This document shows, in pieces, positions 42,987-52,247 of a stretch of 64,000 bases of DNA. The DNA lies in NCBI GenBank assembly GCA_947499565.1, contig CANMOV010000001.1, forward strand, positions 1,178,001 through 1,242,000. Reading direction: 5' to 3'. Below the pieces are notes generated by a model. The model was not told the DNA's origin and ran no database searches. It saw only the letters and a list, made by a program, of their open reading frames with translations. This DNA is from an uncultured Croceitalea sp. (GTDB lineage: Bacteria; Bacteroidota; Bacteroidia; Flavobacteriales; Flavobacteriaceae). Every line of letters starts with the position of its first letter. Position 1 is the first letter of the stretch. Position numbers and translations under genes: made by a program.

Positions 42987-43595
42987 ATGCTTATAATTGG
43001 GATAGCTGGTGGTACAGGTTGTGGTAAAACAACAGTTGTAAATCAAATTGTAAACGAATTACCAAAGGATGTTGTTGGGGTAATTTCTCAAGACTCTTAT
43101 TACAATGATTTATCACATATGACGAAAGAGGAACGTAGTCAAGTAAACTTTGACCATCCTAATTCTATAGACTTTGACCTTTTAATAGCACATCTTAATC
43201 AATTAAAGCAGCACAAACCCATTCAAAAACCGGTATATTCTTTTGTTGAAGAAACTCGTTTAGAAGAAACTATTCTAACCGAACCAAGAAAAGTAATGAT
43301 TGTGGAAGGTATTCTCGTTTTGAGCAATCCAAAAATTAGAGAGCTATTTGATATTAAGATTTTTGTGCACGCAGATTCGGACGAACGCTTAATACGAAGG
43401 CTACAACGCGATATTAAAGAACGCGGCCATGACCTAGAAAAAGTGTTACATCGTTACCAAACTGCTGTAAAACCAATGCACAACCAATTTATAGAGCCCT
43501 CCAAAGAATTTGCAGATATCATAATCCCCAATAATCACTACAATACAGTAGCTGTAGATATTGTTCGCACCATAATCAATGATAAATTAAATTAA
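42987..43595 (+). CDS. udk: Uridine kinase
   Basis: A 202-residue P-loop kinase that phosphorylates uridine and cytidine in pyrimidine salvage. The Walker A sequence GIAGGTGCGKTTV is at residues 4-16, with SQDSYYNDL, NFDHPNSIDFDLL and the uridine-kinase segment RRLQRDIKERGHD following. The length is typical. The stop codon overlaps the next ATG by one base, so it is translationally coupled to the FtsB/DivIC-like gene. Confidence 0.95.
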   Translation: MLIIGIAGGTGCGKTTVVNQIVNELPKDVVGVISQDSYYNDLSHMTKEERSQVNFDHPNSIDFDLLIAHLNQLKQHKPIQKPVYSFVEETRLEETILTEPRKVMIVEGILVLSNPKIRELFDIKIFVHADSDERLIRRLQRDIKERGHDLEKVLHRYQTAVKPMHNQFIEPSKEFADIIIPNNHYNTVAVDIVRTIINDKLN

Positions 43596-43924
43596 TGGGG
43601 TTAAAAGAATTAAGACAAAAAAAATGGTTCAAATTGCTTACTAACACTTACATTTTAGTACTTACACTTTATGTTATTTGGATGGCTTTTTTTGACACGA
43701 ATTCCTTACTCATTCATCTAGAATTACGAAGAGAGATTAAAAAACTAGAACAGCAAAAAGAATTCTTAAAAAACGAGATAACAAAGGATAAAGAAGCACT
43801 TAAAGGACTTTCCACTCCCGAAGAATTGGAAAAATTTGCCCGAGAAAAATATTATATGAAAAAGGATGATGAGGAGATTTTTCTAATTGAATATGAAGAT
43901 AGTCTCAAAATCAAAAAAGATTAG
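43595..43924 (+). CDS. Septum formation initiator family protein (FtsB/DivIC-like)
   Basis: A 109-residue bitopic membrane protein with a short cytoplasmic start, one transmembrane helix (about 16-35, YILVLTLYVIWMAFF) and an extracytoplasmic coiled coil (about 43-75, RREIKKLEQQKEFLKNEI). The family-typical turn follows (LSTPEELEKFAREKYYMKK). Members act in the divisome as part of an FtsB-FtsL-FtsQ-like complex. The one-base overlap with udk is, from memory, common in the phylum. Confidence 0.9.
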   Translation: MGLKELRQKKWFKLLTNTYILVLTLYVIWMAFFDTNSLLIHLELRREIKKLEQQKEFLKNEITKDKEALKGLSTPEELEKFAREKYYMKKDDEEIFLIEYEDSLKIKKD

Positions 43925-44098
43925 TGTTTAGACTTCTTAGCGTCACATTTCTAAGTTAAAAAATCTTCAAATTCATTTAATGATGATTTGTTTAACTTTC
44001 TTTAACGCACTATCCCCTATTTATTCACTTGATGTTAACAAAATACATTTTTTAACACACTAAATAATTGTATTTTTAGCCTCTAACTTACTTAACTA

Positions 44099-44872
44099 AT
44101 GGGCAAAATAATTGCTATTGCAAACCAAAAAGGTGGAGTCGGTAAAACTACCACCACGGTTAACTTAGCTGCATCACTAGGTGTTTTAGAGAGAAAAGTA
44201 CTTTTGATAGATGCTGACCCTCAAGCTAACGCGACTTCAGGACTTGGAATTGATGTTGATGGTGTTGAAAGTGGCACCTATCAATTATTGGAGCATACGC
44301 TTAATGCAGCGGAAACAATAGTTGCTACAAATTCGCCTAATGTTGATTTAATTCCTTCACATATAGATTTAGTTGCTATTGAGATAGAATTAGTAGATAA
44401 AGATAACCGTGAATATATGATGAAAGAGGCTATAAAAAGCTTGCGAGATTCATATGATTACATTTTAATAGATTGTGCGCCTTCATTGGGTTTATTAACA
44501 TTAAATGCACTTACAGCTGCGGATTCTGTAATGATACCTATTCAATGTGAATATTACGCCTTGGAAGGTTTAGGTAAATTATTAAATACTGTAAAAAGTG
44601 TACAAAAGATACATAATGCCGATTTAGACATTGAGGGTATGTTACTTACAATGTATGATTCTCGTTTACGATTATCAAATCAGGTAGTAGAAGAAGTGAA
44701 AAAGCATTTTGCAGATATGGTTTTTGATACTATAATACAGCGAAATGTAAAACTTAGCGAAGCACCTAGTTACGGCGAAAGTATTATCAAATATGATGCA
44801 AGCAGTAAAGGGGCATCTAACTATTTGAACTTGGCTAACGAGATATTGAGTAAAAACAAGGAGAAAGTTTAA
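44099..44872 (+). CDS. parA: Chromosome-partitioning ATPase ParA
   Basis: A 257-residue ParA/Soj ATPase. The deviant Walker A QKGGVGKTTTTVNLAASLG lies at residues 10-28, LLIDADPQANATSGLG (about 35) and the Walker B region YDYILIDCAPSLG (about 118-130) follow. It has no N-terminal helix-turn-helix and so is of the chromosomal type. It lies one base before parB. A 174-base gap (43925-44098) upstream carries no gene and no recognisable parS site. Confidence 0.95.
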   Translation: MGKIIAIANQKGGVGKTTTTVNLAASLGVLERKVLLIDADPQANATSGLGIDVDGVESGTYQLLEHTLNAAETIVATNSPNVDLIPSHIDLVAIEIELVDKDNREYMMKEAIKSLRDSYDYILIDCAPSLGLLTLNALTAADSVMIPIQCEYYALEGLGKLLNTVKSVQKIHNADLDIEGMLLTMYDSRLRLSNQVVEEVKKHFADMVFDTIIQRNVKLSEAPSYGESIIKYDASSKGASNYLNLANEILSKNKEKV

Positions 44873-44873
44873 G

Positions 44874-45782
44874 ATGGCGAAAGCAACTAAAAAACAAGCT
44901 CTTGGAAGAGGCTTATCTGCGCTGTTAAAAGACCCAGATAATGACATACAGTCCGTTTCTGATAAGAATGCAGACAAGGTTATTGGTAATGTAGTAGAAC
45001 TGGATATTACTACTATTGAAGTAAATCCTTTTCAACCACGTTCCAATTTTAATGACGAAACGCTCGAAGAATTAGCGAGTTCTATTCGCGAACTTGGGAT
45101 TATACAACCCATTACGGTTAGAAAATTAGATTTTAATAAATTTCAGCTAGTTTCTGGTGAACGAAGATTTAGGGCTTCTAAATTAGTAGGCTTAGAGACT
45201 ATTCCTGCCTATATAAGAATTGCAAATGACCAAGAGTCATTAGAAATGGCATTGGTGGAGAACATTCAACGCCAAGATTTAGATCCTATAGAAATTGCGT
45301 TGTCTTACCAAAGGTTAACGGATGAAATTGAAATCACTCAAGAGAAACTAAGTGAACGTGTTGGTAAAAAGCGTTCCACCATTACCAATTATATGCGTCT
45401 ATTAAAATTAGACCCTATAATTCAAACTGGTATGAGAGATGGCTTTGTTTCTATGGGACATGGGCGAGCTTTGGTAAATATTGAAAAGAAAAAAGACCAG
45501 ATTTCAATTTATGAAAAGATAGTTGCGGAAGGGCTATCTGTTAGAGAGACAGAGCAACTAGTAAAGACTTTTAAAACAACAAAAGGAGCTATTCCTGCTG
45601 GCAATAAATCAGTTAAGAAAGAGTTGCCTGGATACATCAGCAAAAACATTGATAGTATTACTAAAAATCTTGCTGTAAAAGTAGACATTACCTCATCTGC
45701 TAGCGGAAAAGGTAAAATTGTAATCCCTTTTCATTCTAAAGAAGAGTTTCAACGTTTGAAAAAAATACTTACAGGTGGGTAA
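44874..45782 (+). CDS. parB: Chromosome-partitioning protein ParB
   Basis: A 302-residue parS-binding CTPase. The N-terminus has the basic Soj-stimulating stretch (KATKKQALGRGLSALL). The ParB domain contains NPFQPRSNFNDE, IQPITVRK, the GERRFRASKLVGL motif and ALVENIQRQDLDPIE. The helix-turn-helix region follows (SERVGKKRSTITNYMRLLKL). The C-terminal dimerisation domain ends the protein. It is co-transcribed with parA and overlaps the next gene by eight bases. Confidence 0.95.
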   Translation: MAKATKKQALGRGLSALLKDPDNDIQSVSDKNADKVIGNVVELDITTIEVNPFQPRSNFNDETLEELASSIRELGIIQPITVRKLDFNKFQLVSGERRFRASKLVGLETIPAYIRIANDQESLEMALVENIQRQDLDPIEIALSYQRLTDEIEITQEKLSERVGKKRSTITNYMRLLKLDPIIQTGMRDGFVSMGHGRALVNIEKKKDQISIYEKIVAEGLSVRETEQLVKTFKTTKGAIPAGNKSVKKELPGYISKNIDSITKNLAVKVDITSSASGKGKIVIPFHSKEEFQRLKKILTGG

Positions 45783-46422
45783 AAGCCTCTTCATATTCAT
45801 TTTTTTGTTGACTACAAGTCTTCTTTTTTCGCAGGAAACAAAACAAGATTCCATTGCTACTCAGAAAGCAGATTCTTTATCTACAGACCTTAAAACAAAA
45901 GGAATTGTAGTAGAAGAAGTAACTTTTCAAAAACAAATAAACCCGCTTGCCCCAAGTAAAGCCGCTTTTTTGTCTACCATATTTCCAGGCATGGGTCAGA
46001 TTTACAACAAACGCTATTGGAAAGCTCCAATAGTTTGGGGAGCAATAGGAACGGGTATAGCAGTATACTCATTTAATAATACAGAGTACAATCGCTATAG
46101 AGATGCATTTAAACGAAGGAGAGCTGGTTTTGAAGACGACGAGTTTTTTGATATAAACAATAGTGGTATTGTTAGTGGAAATCCTGACGTTTCTGATGAG
46201 GCGTTACAAGATGCGCAAGAGCGCTTTCAAGAGCAACGAGATTTATCTTTGCTTGTTACTATTTTACTTTATGCACTTAACGTAGTAGATGCTAACGTTG
46301 ATGCACATTTAAAACAATATAATATTGATGATAAATTGTCCATGGATTTTAAACCCTATTTAGATTATAATCAAGTTACTGCCCAGCCAAATTATGGCAT
46401 GGCTTTAGTTATTAAATTTTGA
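45775..46422 (+). CDS. DUF5683 family membrane protein
   Basis: A 215-residue protein with a signal peptide (MGKSLFIFIFLLTTSLLFSQ) and two hydrophobic segments. The family core is PSKAAFLSTIFPGMGQIYNKRYWKAP (about residues 61-86, quoted here in overlapping parts as FLSTIFPGMGQIYN and YNKRYWKAP), IGTGIAVYSFNN and ALNVVDANVDAHL. The start is a GTG at 45775, overlapping the parB stop, because no ATG gives the signal peptide. The function is unknown. The parA-parB-DUF5683-dapB order recurs in Bacteroidota. Confidence 0.82.
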   Translation: MGKSLFIFIFLLTTSLLFSQETKQDSIATQKADSLSTDLKTKGIVVEEVTFQKQINPLAPSKAAFLSTIFPGMGQIYNKRYWKAPIVWGAIGTGIAVYSFNNTEYNRYRDAFKRRRAGFEDDEFFDINNSGIVSGNPDVSDEALQDAQERFQEQRDLSLLVTILLYALNVVDANVDAHLKQYNIDDKLSMDFKPYLDYNQVTAQPNYGMALVIKF

Positions 46423-46426
46423 ACAA

Positions 46427-47128
46427 ATGAGGATAGCTTTATTTGGTTATGGAAAAATGGGGAAAATGCTAGAGAAACTAGCTTTAGAACGCGGGCATTC
46501 TATAGCAGCTAAAATAGATTTGGATACAAAAACAGTTGATTATAACTGCATGGATGTTGCTATTGATTTTAGCACTCCAGATTCGGCCTATGATAATATT
46601 ACCAATTGTTTTGAGCATAACGTTCCCGTAATATCTGGTACTACTGGTTGGCTTTCTAAGTTTGATGAGGCAGTTACCAAATGCAATAATAACAAAGGTG
46701 CTTTTATTTATGCCTCTAATTTTAGTTTAGGAGTTAATATTTTTTTTGAATTAAATAAGCAGCTGGCAAAAATGATGTCAGGCATAAAAGATTATACTAT
46801 TTCCTTAGAAGAAATTCATCATACCCAAAAGCTAGACGCCCCAAGTGGCACGGCCATAACTTTAGCAGAAGGTATTATTGAAAATTCTGATTACACCAAT
46901 TGGAAAATGGAAGATATACAAGAGAATGAAATTTCAATTGTAGCAAAACGAATAGGAAAAACTCCTGGTACGCATACCGTAGCATATGGTAGCAAAGTGG
47001 ATAACATAGAAATTAAACATACCGCACATAGCAGGGAAGGATTTGCTCTTGGTGCTATTATTGCTGCGGAATGGTTGGTAGATAAGACGGGGGTATTTAC
47101 AATGAAAGATGTGCTAAATCTAAGTTAA
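46427..47128 (+). CDS. dapB: 4-hydroxy-tetrahydrodipicolinate reductase
   Basis: A 233-residue enzyme of the diaminopimelate/lysine pathway that reduces hydroxy-tetrahydrodipicolinate with NAD(P)H. The dinucleotide motif is LFGYGKMGKML at residues 4-14, followed by VISGTTGW and the catalytic EIHHTQKLDAPSGTA (about 138-152) with its His-His and Lys. It is shorter than the Escherichia coli enzyme (273) but typical for the phylum. It starts four bases after the DUF5683 gene. Confidence 0.95.
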   Translation: MRIALFGYGKMGKMLEKLALERGHSIAAKIDLDTKTVDYNCMDVAIDFSTPDSAYDNITNCFEHNVPVISGTTGWLSKFDEAVTKCNNNKGAFIYASNFSLGVNIFFELNKQLAKMMSGIKDYTISLEEIHHTQKLDAPSGTAITLAEGIIENSDYTNWKMEDIQENEISIVAKRIGKTPGTHTVAYGSKVDNIEIKHTAHSREGFALGAIIAAEWLVDKTGVFTMKDVLNLS

Positions 47129-47266
47129 ATCGTAACAAAGCCTATCTTTGTTAGTCTAAGAATGAAGTGCCTCGGGACTGGTCGCGAGATATAGATAAAA
47201 CTAATTTATTTTTGAGGTATTCCTCAGAACATTAAAATCTCGATTATCGAGTAAAAAGCTTTTTTT
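47129..47266 (+). promoter_or_regulatory. Palindrome-rich leader of lepB
   Basis: The 138 bases between dapB and lepB hold four separate inverted repeats. These are TAACAAAG/CTTTGTTA (47133-47153, perfect 8 bp), CTCGGGAC/GTCGCGAG (47171-47188, one mismatch), TGAGG/CCTCA (47213-47226) and CTCGAT/ATCGAG (47239-47251). AAAAAGCTTTTT (47253-47264) follows directly before the ATG. A -7 consensus TATCTTTG at 47143-47150 overlaps the first. They could fold as an RNA leader or be protein-binding sites. No known riboswitch was recognised. Confidence 0.55.
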
Positions 47267-48967
47267 ATGAACGGTACACAATGGATTCTTTTTATCCTAA
47301 TTATCCAAGTAATTCATTTTTTAGGAACCTGGAAACTTTACGTAAAGGCAGGTAGAAAAGCTTGGGAAGCAGCTATCCCAATCTATAATGCAATTGTTTT
47401 AATGCAACTAATAAATCGGCCAAAATGGTGGGTGGTTTTATTGTTTATTCCAATTATAAACTTATTAATGTTCCCAGTAGTTTGGGTAGAAACCATACGA
47501 AGTTTTGGCAAAAACAAGTTATGGGATACCTGGTTGGTTATTTTAACCTTAGGTTTTTATATCTACTACATCAACTATGCTGAAGATGTTAATTATATTG
47601 AAGATAGAAGTCTAAAACCAAAAACTGGACTTGGAGAATGGGTAAGCTCTATCGTTTTTGCAATTGTTGCAGCAACATTAGTGCATACCTATTTTATACA
47701 ACCTTATGTAATACCTACAGGTTCTTTAGAACGTACGTTACGAGTCGGTGATTTCTTATTTGTAAGCAAGTTTCACTTTGGAGCAAGAACACCAATGACA
47801 GCTATTGCAGCGCCTATGGTTCATGATACCATACCACTAATAAAGAAAAGGTCTTATTTAAATAAGCCGCAAATTCCTTATTTTCGATTACCTGGTTTTG
47901 AAACACCTAAAAAAAATGACATTGTTGTATTTAGTTGGCCCGCAGATACCGTAAAACAATTTTTCGTTAAAGATAAAGGAGTTAAAAAGCCAATTGATAA
48001 GAAGTCTAATTATGTAAAACGTTGTGTGGGCACGCCAGGAGACTCATTGGCCGTAATAGATGGGTTTGTATACATCAATGGAGAAAAATTAAAATTATCC
48101 GACCGAGCCAAAGTGATGAATAACTACACCATTTATTCCCAAAAAGGAGTATCTAGTCGCTTATTGGCTGAAGTTGGCGCAGATGATTATAGTAGAAAAT
48201 ATATTCCAGCAAGTATTACCCAAAATCAACTAAATTTACTTAGGCAAAATGGTTTTCAAGTTGGGGTTGAAGGTGATAATAAACCTGTAATATTTACTGA
48301 TAAAAAAGGACTATCACCAGATATAATTAGACAACTACGATTGTCTTTAAAAGAAGAAACTCCAAGACAACGTTTAGCCAATATGACCGATGATATGGTG
48401 GCTGAGTTAAAAAAGAATCAAAACATCGATTCTATCGTAATGGAAGTTATTCCAAAGGGCACAGCTGGTTACAATGTATTTCCTCAAAACCCATACTACA
48501 AATGGAATGTAGATAATTTTGGCCCTATTTACATTCCGGAAGAAGGCGCTACAGTTGAAATTAATACGAGAACAATTCCTTTTTACAAGAAAATTATTCG
48601 TGATTATGAACATAATGAGGTAAAAGTAACTGGGAACAAAGTCTTTATAAATGGCAAAGAGGCAAGTTCTTACACCTTTAAGCAAGATTATTATTGGATG
48701 ATGGGAGATAATCGCGATCATTCAGAAGATAGTCGCGCCTGGGGTTATGTAGCGGAAGACCATATTGTGGGAAAACCTGTCTTTATTTGGATGAGTTTTG
48801 ACAATTTTGATGAAGGAATTTCAAATTGGAAATTCCGTTGGGATAGAATTTTCACTACAGTTGGCGGAAGTGGTGAACCTAGGTCTTATTTCAAATATTT
48901 CATCCTACTTTTAATTGGATGGTTTGTTTTCGATTTCTTTAGAAAGAGAAAAAAGTCTAAAGCTTAA
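47267..48967 (+). CDS. lepB: Signal peptidase I
   Basis: A 566-residue membrane peptidase that removes signal peptides from secreted proteins. Residues 1-120 hold about three hydrophobic segments. The S26 domain then has the catalytic Ser in YVIPTGSLERTLRVGDFLF (about residues 146-164), the catalytic Lys in NYVKRCVGTPGDSL (about 246), and box E MGDNRDHSEDSRAWGYV near 483. The serine is in a GSL rather than the common SSM context. The large insertion between the Lys and box E is typical of Bacteroidota enzymes. A C-terminal membrane helix and a basic tail end the protein. Confidence 0.95.
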   Translation: MNGTQWILFILIIQVIHFLGTWKLYVKAGRKAWEAAIPIYNAIVLMQLINRPKWWVVLLFIPIINLLMFPVVWVETIRSFGKNKLWDTWLVILTLGFYIYYINYAEDVNYIEDRSLKPKTGLGEWVSSIVFAIVAATLVHTYFIQPYVIPTGSLERTLRVGDFLFVSKFHFGARTPMTAIAAPMVHDTIPLIKKRSYLNKPQIPYFRLPGFETPKKNDIVVFSWPADTVKQFFVKDKGVKKPIDKKSNYVKRCVGTPGDSLAVIDGFVYINGEKLKLSDRAKVMNNYTIYSQKGVSSRLLAEVGADDYSRKYIPASITQNQLNLLRQNGFQVGVEGDNKPVIFTDKKGLSPDIIRQLRLSLKEETPRQRLANMTDDMVAELKKNQNIDSIVMEVIPKGTAGYNVFPQNPYYKWNVDNFGPIYIPEEGATVEINTRTIPFYKKIIRDYEHNEVKVTGNKVFINGKEASSYTFKQDYYWMMGDNRDHSEDSRAWGYVAEDHIVGKPVFIWMSFDNFDEGISNWKFRWDRIFTTVGGSGEPRSYFKYFILLLIGWFVFDFFRKRKKSKA

Positions 48968-48973
48968 TTTGTT

Positions 48974-49585
48974 TTGAAATCTGTACTGCATCCTGTTTAT
49001 TTTCCTAATATAGCTACAATGGCCGTTTTGGTTACTAATGAAGTTATTTGGGAAGTTCATGACAACTATCAAAAACAGACTTTTAGAAACAGATGCCATA
49101 TCTGCACAGATCAAGGAAAACACATGTTAAACCTCCCTATCCATCACGTTGGAGGAAACCAAGGAAGACAAAAGTATAAGGATGTAAAATTAGACAATGC
49201 TTCTAACTGGCAGCGACAACATTGGCGCACCTTACAAACAGCATATCGCACTTCACCATTTTTTGAATTTTATGAAGATGACTTAGCCCCACTTTTTGAA
49301 AAGCCAATTACATACTTACTCGACTTAAATATTAAAACTATCGATTTTTTGTGCGATAGTTTATCCATTGAAAATCAGATAGCAAAAACATCTTCTTATA
49401 ATACTAAAATTGATAGCGGTAACGATTTACGGTACTTGGTAAATGCAAAAAAAAACTTAGCTATACAACAAGAAACTTACAATCAGGTCTTTGGTAATCG
49501 CCATGGTTTTATTGAAAATACCAGTACATTGGACTTGCTTTTTAACGAAGGTCCGGGTTCATTGAGTTATTTAAAAAGGCTTTAG
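48974..49585 (+). CDS. WbqC family protein
   Basis: A 203-residue cytosolic protein of the WbqC family. The conserved start region LHPVYFPNIA is followed by the family pattern EVHDNYQKQTFRNRCHI and GKHMLNLPIHHVGG, then NWQRQHWRTLQTAYRTSPFFE. The start is a TTG at 48974, which is the only one that keeps the conserved LHPVYFPNI segment, seven bases after the lepB stop. WbqC proteins are linked to polysaccharide gene clusters in some bacteria. The biochemical role is not established to my knowledge. Confidence 0.85.
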   Translation: MKSVLHPVYFPNIATMAVLVTNEVIWEVHDNYQKQTFRNRCHICTDQGKHMLNLPIHHVGGNQGRQKYKDVKLDNASNWQRQHWRTLQTAYRTSPFFEFYEDDLAPLFEKPITYLLDLNIKTIDFLCDSLSIENQIAKTSSYNTKIDSGNDLRYLVNAKKNLAIQQETYNQVFGNRHGFIENTSTLDLLFNEGPGSLSYLKRL

Positions 49586-49605
49586 CCAATTTAAAATCGA
49601 TGCGC

Positions 49606-50631
49606 TCACTTTACTTGAAAAGTTGCTTTTATCGGATAATGATCAGATAGTCTAACATCATAGTTTTGATGTTCTAAAATTTCAAAGGAATCATCTGCCA
49701 TTATATAGTCTATTCGCATAGGTAGTCCCTTCAAATCATAGGTGCGACCAAAACCTTTTCCTTCCTCAATAAAAGAATCTTGATAATCCCCTTTTACAAT
49801 TCTATAAATATTAGAAAACTGGGTATTGTTAAAATCTCCACAAACTAAAGTTTTATAAGGACTACTTTCTTTGTGCTTCCTAATTATTTTAGCTTGTTCT
49901 AATTGTTTATCAAACGTATTTACCATTTTTTTTAAAGTTCTCTCAGATTCTTTTTCGCTAAATGTCTGTGATGAGGGGACTATCTTATATGACTGTAAGT
50001 GTAAATTATAAATGCGAATGGTATCTTTTTTATAAGCAATGTCAGCATAAACAGCATCATTACCCGTATTTGGAAAGCTCATTGATACGTTTCTAATAAT
50101 CGGGTATTTAGAAAGTATAGCCAACTTAGCTTTTCCCGACCCACTTTCAGAACTCCGATATTTATAAGGGTATTCATCAAATTTCTTTAAATACCAATAG
50201 TTTACTTCTTGAAAACACACAACATCAGCATTTTCTGAATTAATAAATGAAACAATTTTATCTCCAATATCTTTCCCTTCTATGTGTTCATAAATATTGA
50301 AGCCTTGTGAATTATAAGAAATAACCTCTAAGACGTCATTTAATTCAACCTTTCCAGCGACGTCATCGACTTTATAAAATGAACCAAACGCAAAGTAGCC
50401 AATTGAAAGGCTTAGAAATGATAAAAAAAAGTGCTTTTTTCTTTTTAAAATCCAATACAGACAGAAGAATAAATTAATCAAAAAAAGTAGTGGTACAAAT
50501 AAACTAAGAATATGTAAAGGTGATACTATGTTAATAGTTAAATAAGAATTCAAACACGTAAGCAATAAGAATATAGCAAATAGTACATTTACGGTAAAGA
50601 CAAGTTTATTAAAAAAAGAAAGTTTCTTCAA
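49606..50631 (-). CDS. Endonuclease/exonuclease/phosphatase family membrane protein
   Basis: A 341-residue protein with three N-terminal hydrophobic segments (about 9-95) and a C-terminal EEP-fold hydrolase domain. Fold motifs are VISYNSQGFN (about 104), VVCFQEVNYWY with the metal-binding Glu (about 136-146), LVCGDFNNTQF (about 261-271) and the catalytic LSDHYPIKATF near the end. The catalytic domain is likely on the periplasmic side, and its substrate (phosphodiester or lipid) cannot be told. The gene is five bases downstream of two rhomboid genes and appears to end their operon. Confidence 0.88.
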   Translation of the reverse strand: MKKLSFFNKLVFTVNVLFAIFLLLTCLNSYLTINIVSPLHILSLFVPLLFLINLFFCLYWILKRKKHFFLSFLSLSIGYFAFGSFYKVDDVAGKVELNDVLEVISYNSQGFNIYEHIEGKDIGDKIVSFINSENADVVCFQEVNYWYLKKFDEYPYKYRSSESGSGKAKLAILSKYPIIRNVSMSFPNTGNDAVYADIAYKKDTIRIYNLHLQSYKIVPSSQTFSEKESERTLKKMVNTFDKQLEQAKIIRKHKESSPYKTLVCGDFNNTQFSNIYRIVKGDYQDSFIEEGKGFGRTYDLKGLPMRIDYIMADDSFEILEHQNYDVRLSDHYPIKATFQVK

Positions 50632-50635
50632 AATT

Positions 50636-51511
50636 TTAATTTTCTTTACCTGCTTTAAATAAAAAGTCCTTTTCCGTTTTAGATAAACTTTCGTAGCCAG
50701 ATTTACTAATCTTATCTAGAATACCATCTATTTTACGCTGACGCGCTTGTTTATCATAATCTGCTTTGCTTTGAGAGCTAGCTGACTTGTTTTTATAAAC
50801 AGTTTTTAAGGGCGCTTTCTTTTCTCTTGGTTTAAATAAATTAGAAAAACTATCCAAAAGTTTGGTAAATCCTGCGCCAATATCATTTCCATTAAGTAAT
50901 TGTCTTGCGTAAAAATATCCTAGAGCTGCACCTCCAAGGTGAGCAATTCTGCCACCGATATTAACTCCAGAAGTAATCTGCACCAAATCAACTAAAACAA
51001 AAAACACGCCAACATACCATAATTTTACATTAAAAAAAATGACACGAACTTCTTGATTAGGAATGTAGGCACATATAAATATTAGAACTGCAGTCACACC
51101 TGCAGAAGCTCCTATTAAGGCAGAGTTAGTATTAGCTAGGGTAGGAAAAACATTATAACTAAGCATAAAAAGTAATCCGCCAAGTAGTACGCCCAAAAAA
51201 TAAACATTGATAAAACGTTTATTATCAAATAAGTTTAGGAATATTCTCCCTGTAAAATATAGCATTAACATGTTCCAGAAAATATGTCCAATGCCTGCAT
51301 GAAAAAAAGAATAGGTGATTAATGACCAAGGTTGCGTAAAAAAAGTCATGAAATCTTCGGGAAGCTCAAACCATTTTACTATCCCTTGATTAGAAAAGCC
51401 TAGCAAAGCAACAGACAAGCCGTTAATTAAAAACACCGCTACGTTAAAAGCAATAAGCTTCTCCGCAATGTTAAAGCGAGCAAATTGATATTTTAACCCT
51501 CCATTTGCCAT
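50636..51511 (-). CDS. Rhomboid family intramembrane serine protease
   Basis: A 291-residue membrane protein with six predicted helices. The catalytic Ser lies in ALIGASAGVTAV (about residues 129-140), and the catalytic His in AHLGGAALGY (about 190). FHAGIGHIFWNMLMLYFTG is the typical loop and second helix. A C-terminal cytosolic tail of about 70 basic residues follows (KKAPLKTVYKNKSASSQSK). It lies one base after a second rhomboid gene. Such tandem rhomboids recur next to mutL in related genomes, from memory. Confidence 0.9.
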   Translation of the reverse strand: MANGGLKYQFARFNIAEKLIAFNVAVFLINGLSVALLGFSNQGIVKWFELPEDFMTFFTQPWSLITYSFFHAGIGHIFWNMLMLYFTGRIFLNLFDNKRFINVYFLGVLLGGLLFMLSYNVFPTLANTNSALIGASAGVTAVLIFICAYIPNQEVRVIFFNVKLWYVGVFFVLVDLVQITSGVNIGGRIAHLGGAALGYFYARQLLNGNDIGAGFTKLLDSFSNLFKPREKKAPLKTVYKNKSASSQSKADYDKQARQRKIDGILDKISKSGYESLSKTEKDFLFKAGKEN

Positions 51512-51512
51512 A

Positions 51513-52247
51513 CTAATTCCAGCGATTTTTATTAAACTGATTTTTCTTCCAATACCACATCATTATAAAACCAATAAGTGCTCCACCAATATGTGCAAAA
51601 TGTGCAATACCTGTGCCAGTATTTGTAACACCAAAAATCAAATCTCCTGCTATTATTAAAGGAACAAAATACTTTGCTTTAATCGGTACTGGCAAGAAAA
51701 TCATCATGAGCTCTGCATTAGGAAACATAAATGCAAAAGCAACTAATACCCCATACACAGCACCAGAAGCACCCACGGCAGGAGTGCTAAATGCTGAGAT
51801 CATACCATCTACAGAAGCTCTTGAAGTTATTTCATACCATTGTGGGCTATATTGCCCATTGGAAATGGTATTAATAATATCACTTTTAGAAACTCCAGCA
51901 TCTACAAGGGCATTTAAACCATCATTAAAAAAATAATAGTTGGAAGCAATGTGCAGCAGAGCTGCCCCAAGACCGGCTGAAAAATAGAAGAATAAAAACT
52001 TGTTCTTTCCCCAGGAACGCTCAAGGGGAGAGCCAAAAGCCCAAAGACCATACATATTAAAAGCTATATGCATAAGTCCCCCATGCATAAACATATGAGT
52101 AATTACCTGCCAAAGTTGAAAATTATCATTCTTTGGAAAGTAAAGTGCAAGCCATTGCAACAGTTGATCTCCATACAATTGTGATGCAATGAAAAATATG
52201 ACATTAATTATTATTAGGTGCTTAATAGCTTCGGTTAGTCTCCCCAT
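51513..52247 (-). CDS. Rhomboid family intramembrane serine protease
   Basis: A 244-residue, six-helix rhomboid. The segment HMFMHGGLMHIAFNMYGLWA (about residues 50-69) holds the conserved His and Asn, the catalytic Ser lies in VGASGAVYGVLVAF (about 157-170) and the catalytic His in AHFAHIGGALIGF region (about 220). It is shorter than its neighbour and has only a brief tail. It is immediately upstream of the longer rhomboid gene and directly after mutL with no spacer. Confidence 0.9.
   Translation of the reverse strand: MGRLTEAIKHLIIINVIFFIASQLYGDQLLQWLALYFPKNDNFQLWQVITHMFMHGGLMHIAFNMYGLWAFGSPLERSWGKNKFLFFYFSAGLGAALLHIASNYYFFNDGLNALVDAGVSKSDIINTISNGQYSPQWYEITSRASVDGMISAFSTPAVGASGAVYGVLVAFAFMFPNAELMMIFLPVPIKAKYFVPLIIAGDLIFGVTNTGTGIAHFAHIGGALIGFIMMWYWKKNQFNKNRWN

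Noticed and set aside
43925-44098. Gap before parA as a possible parS or origin region
   Set aside because: No sequence resembling the 16-base parS palindrome and no cluster of DnaA boxes was seen. Only AT-rich spacer is present.
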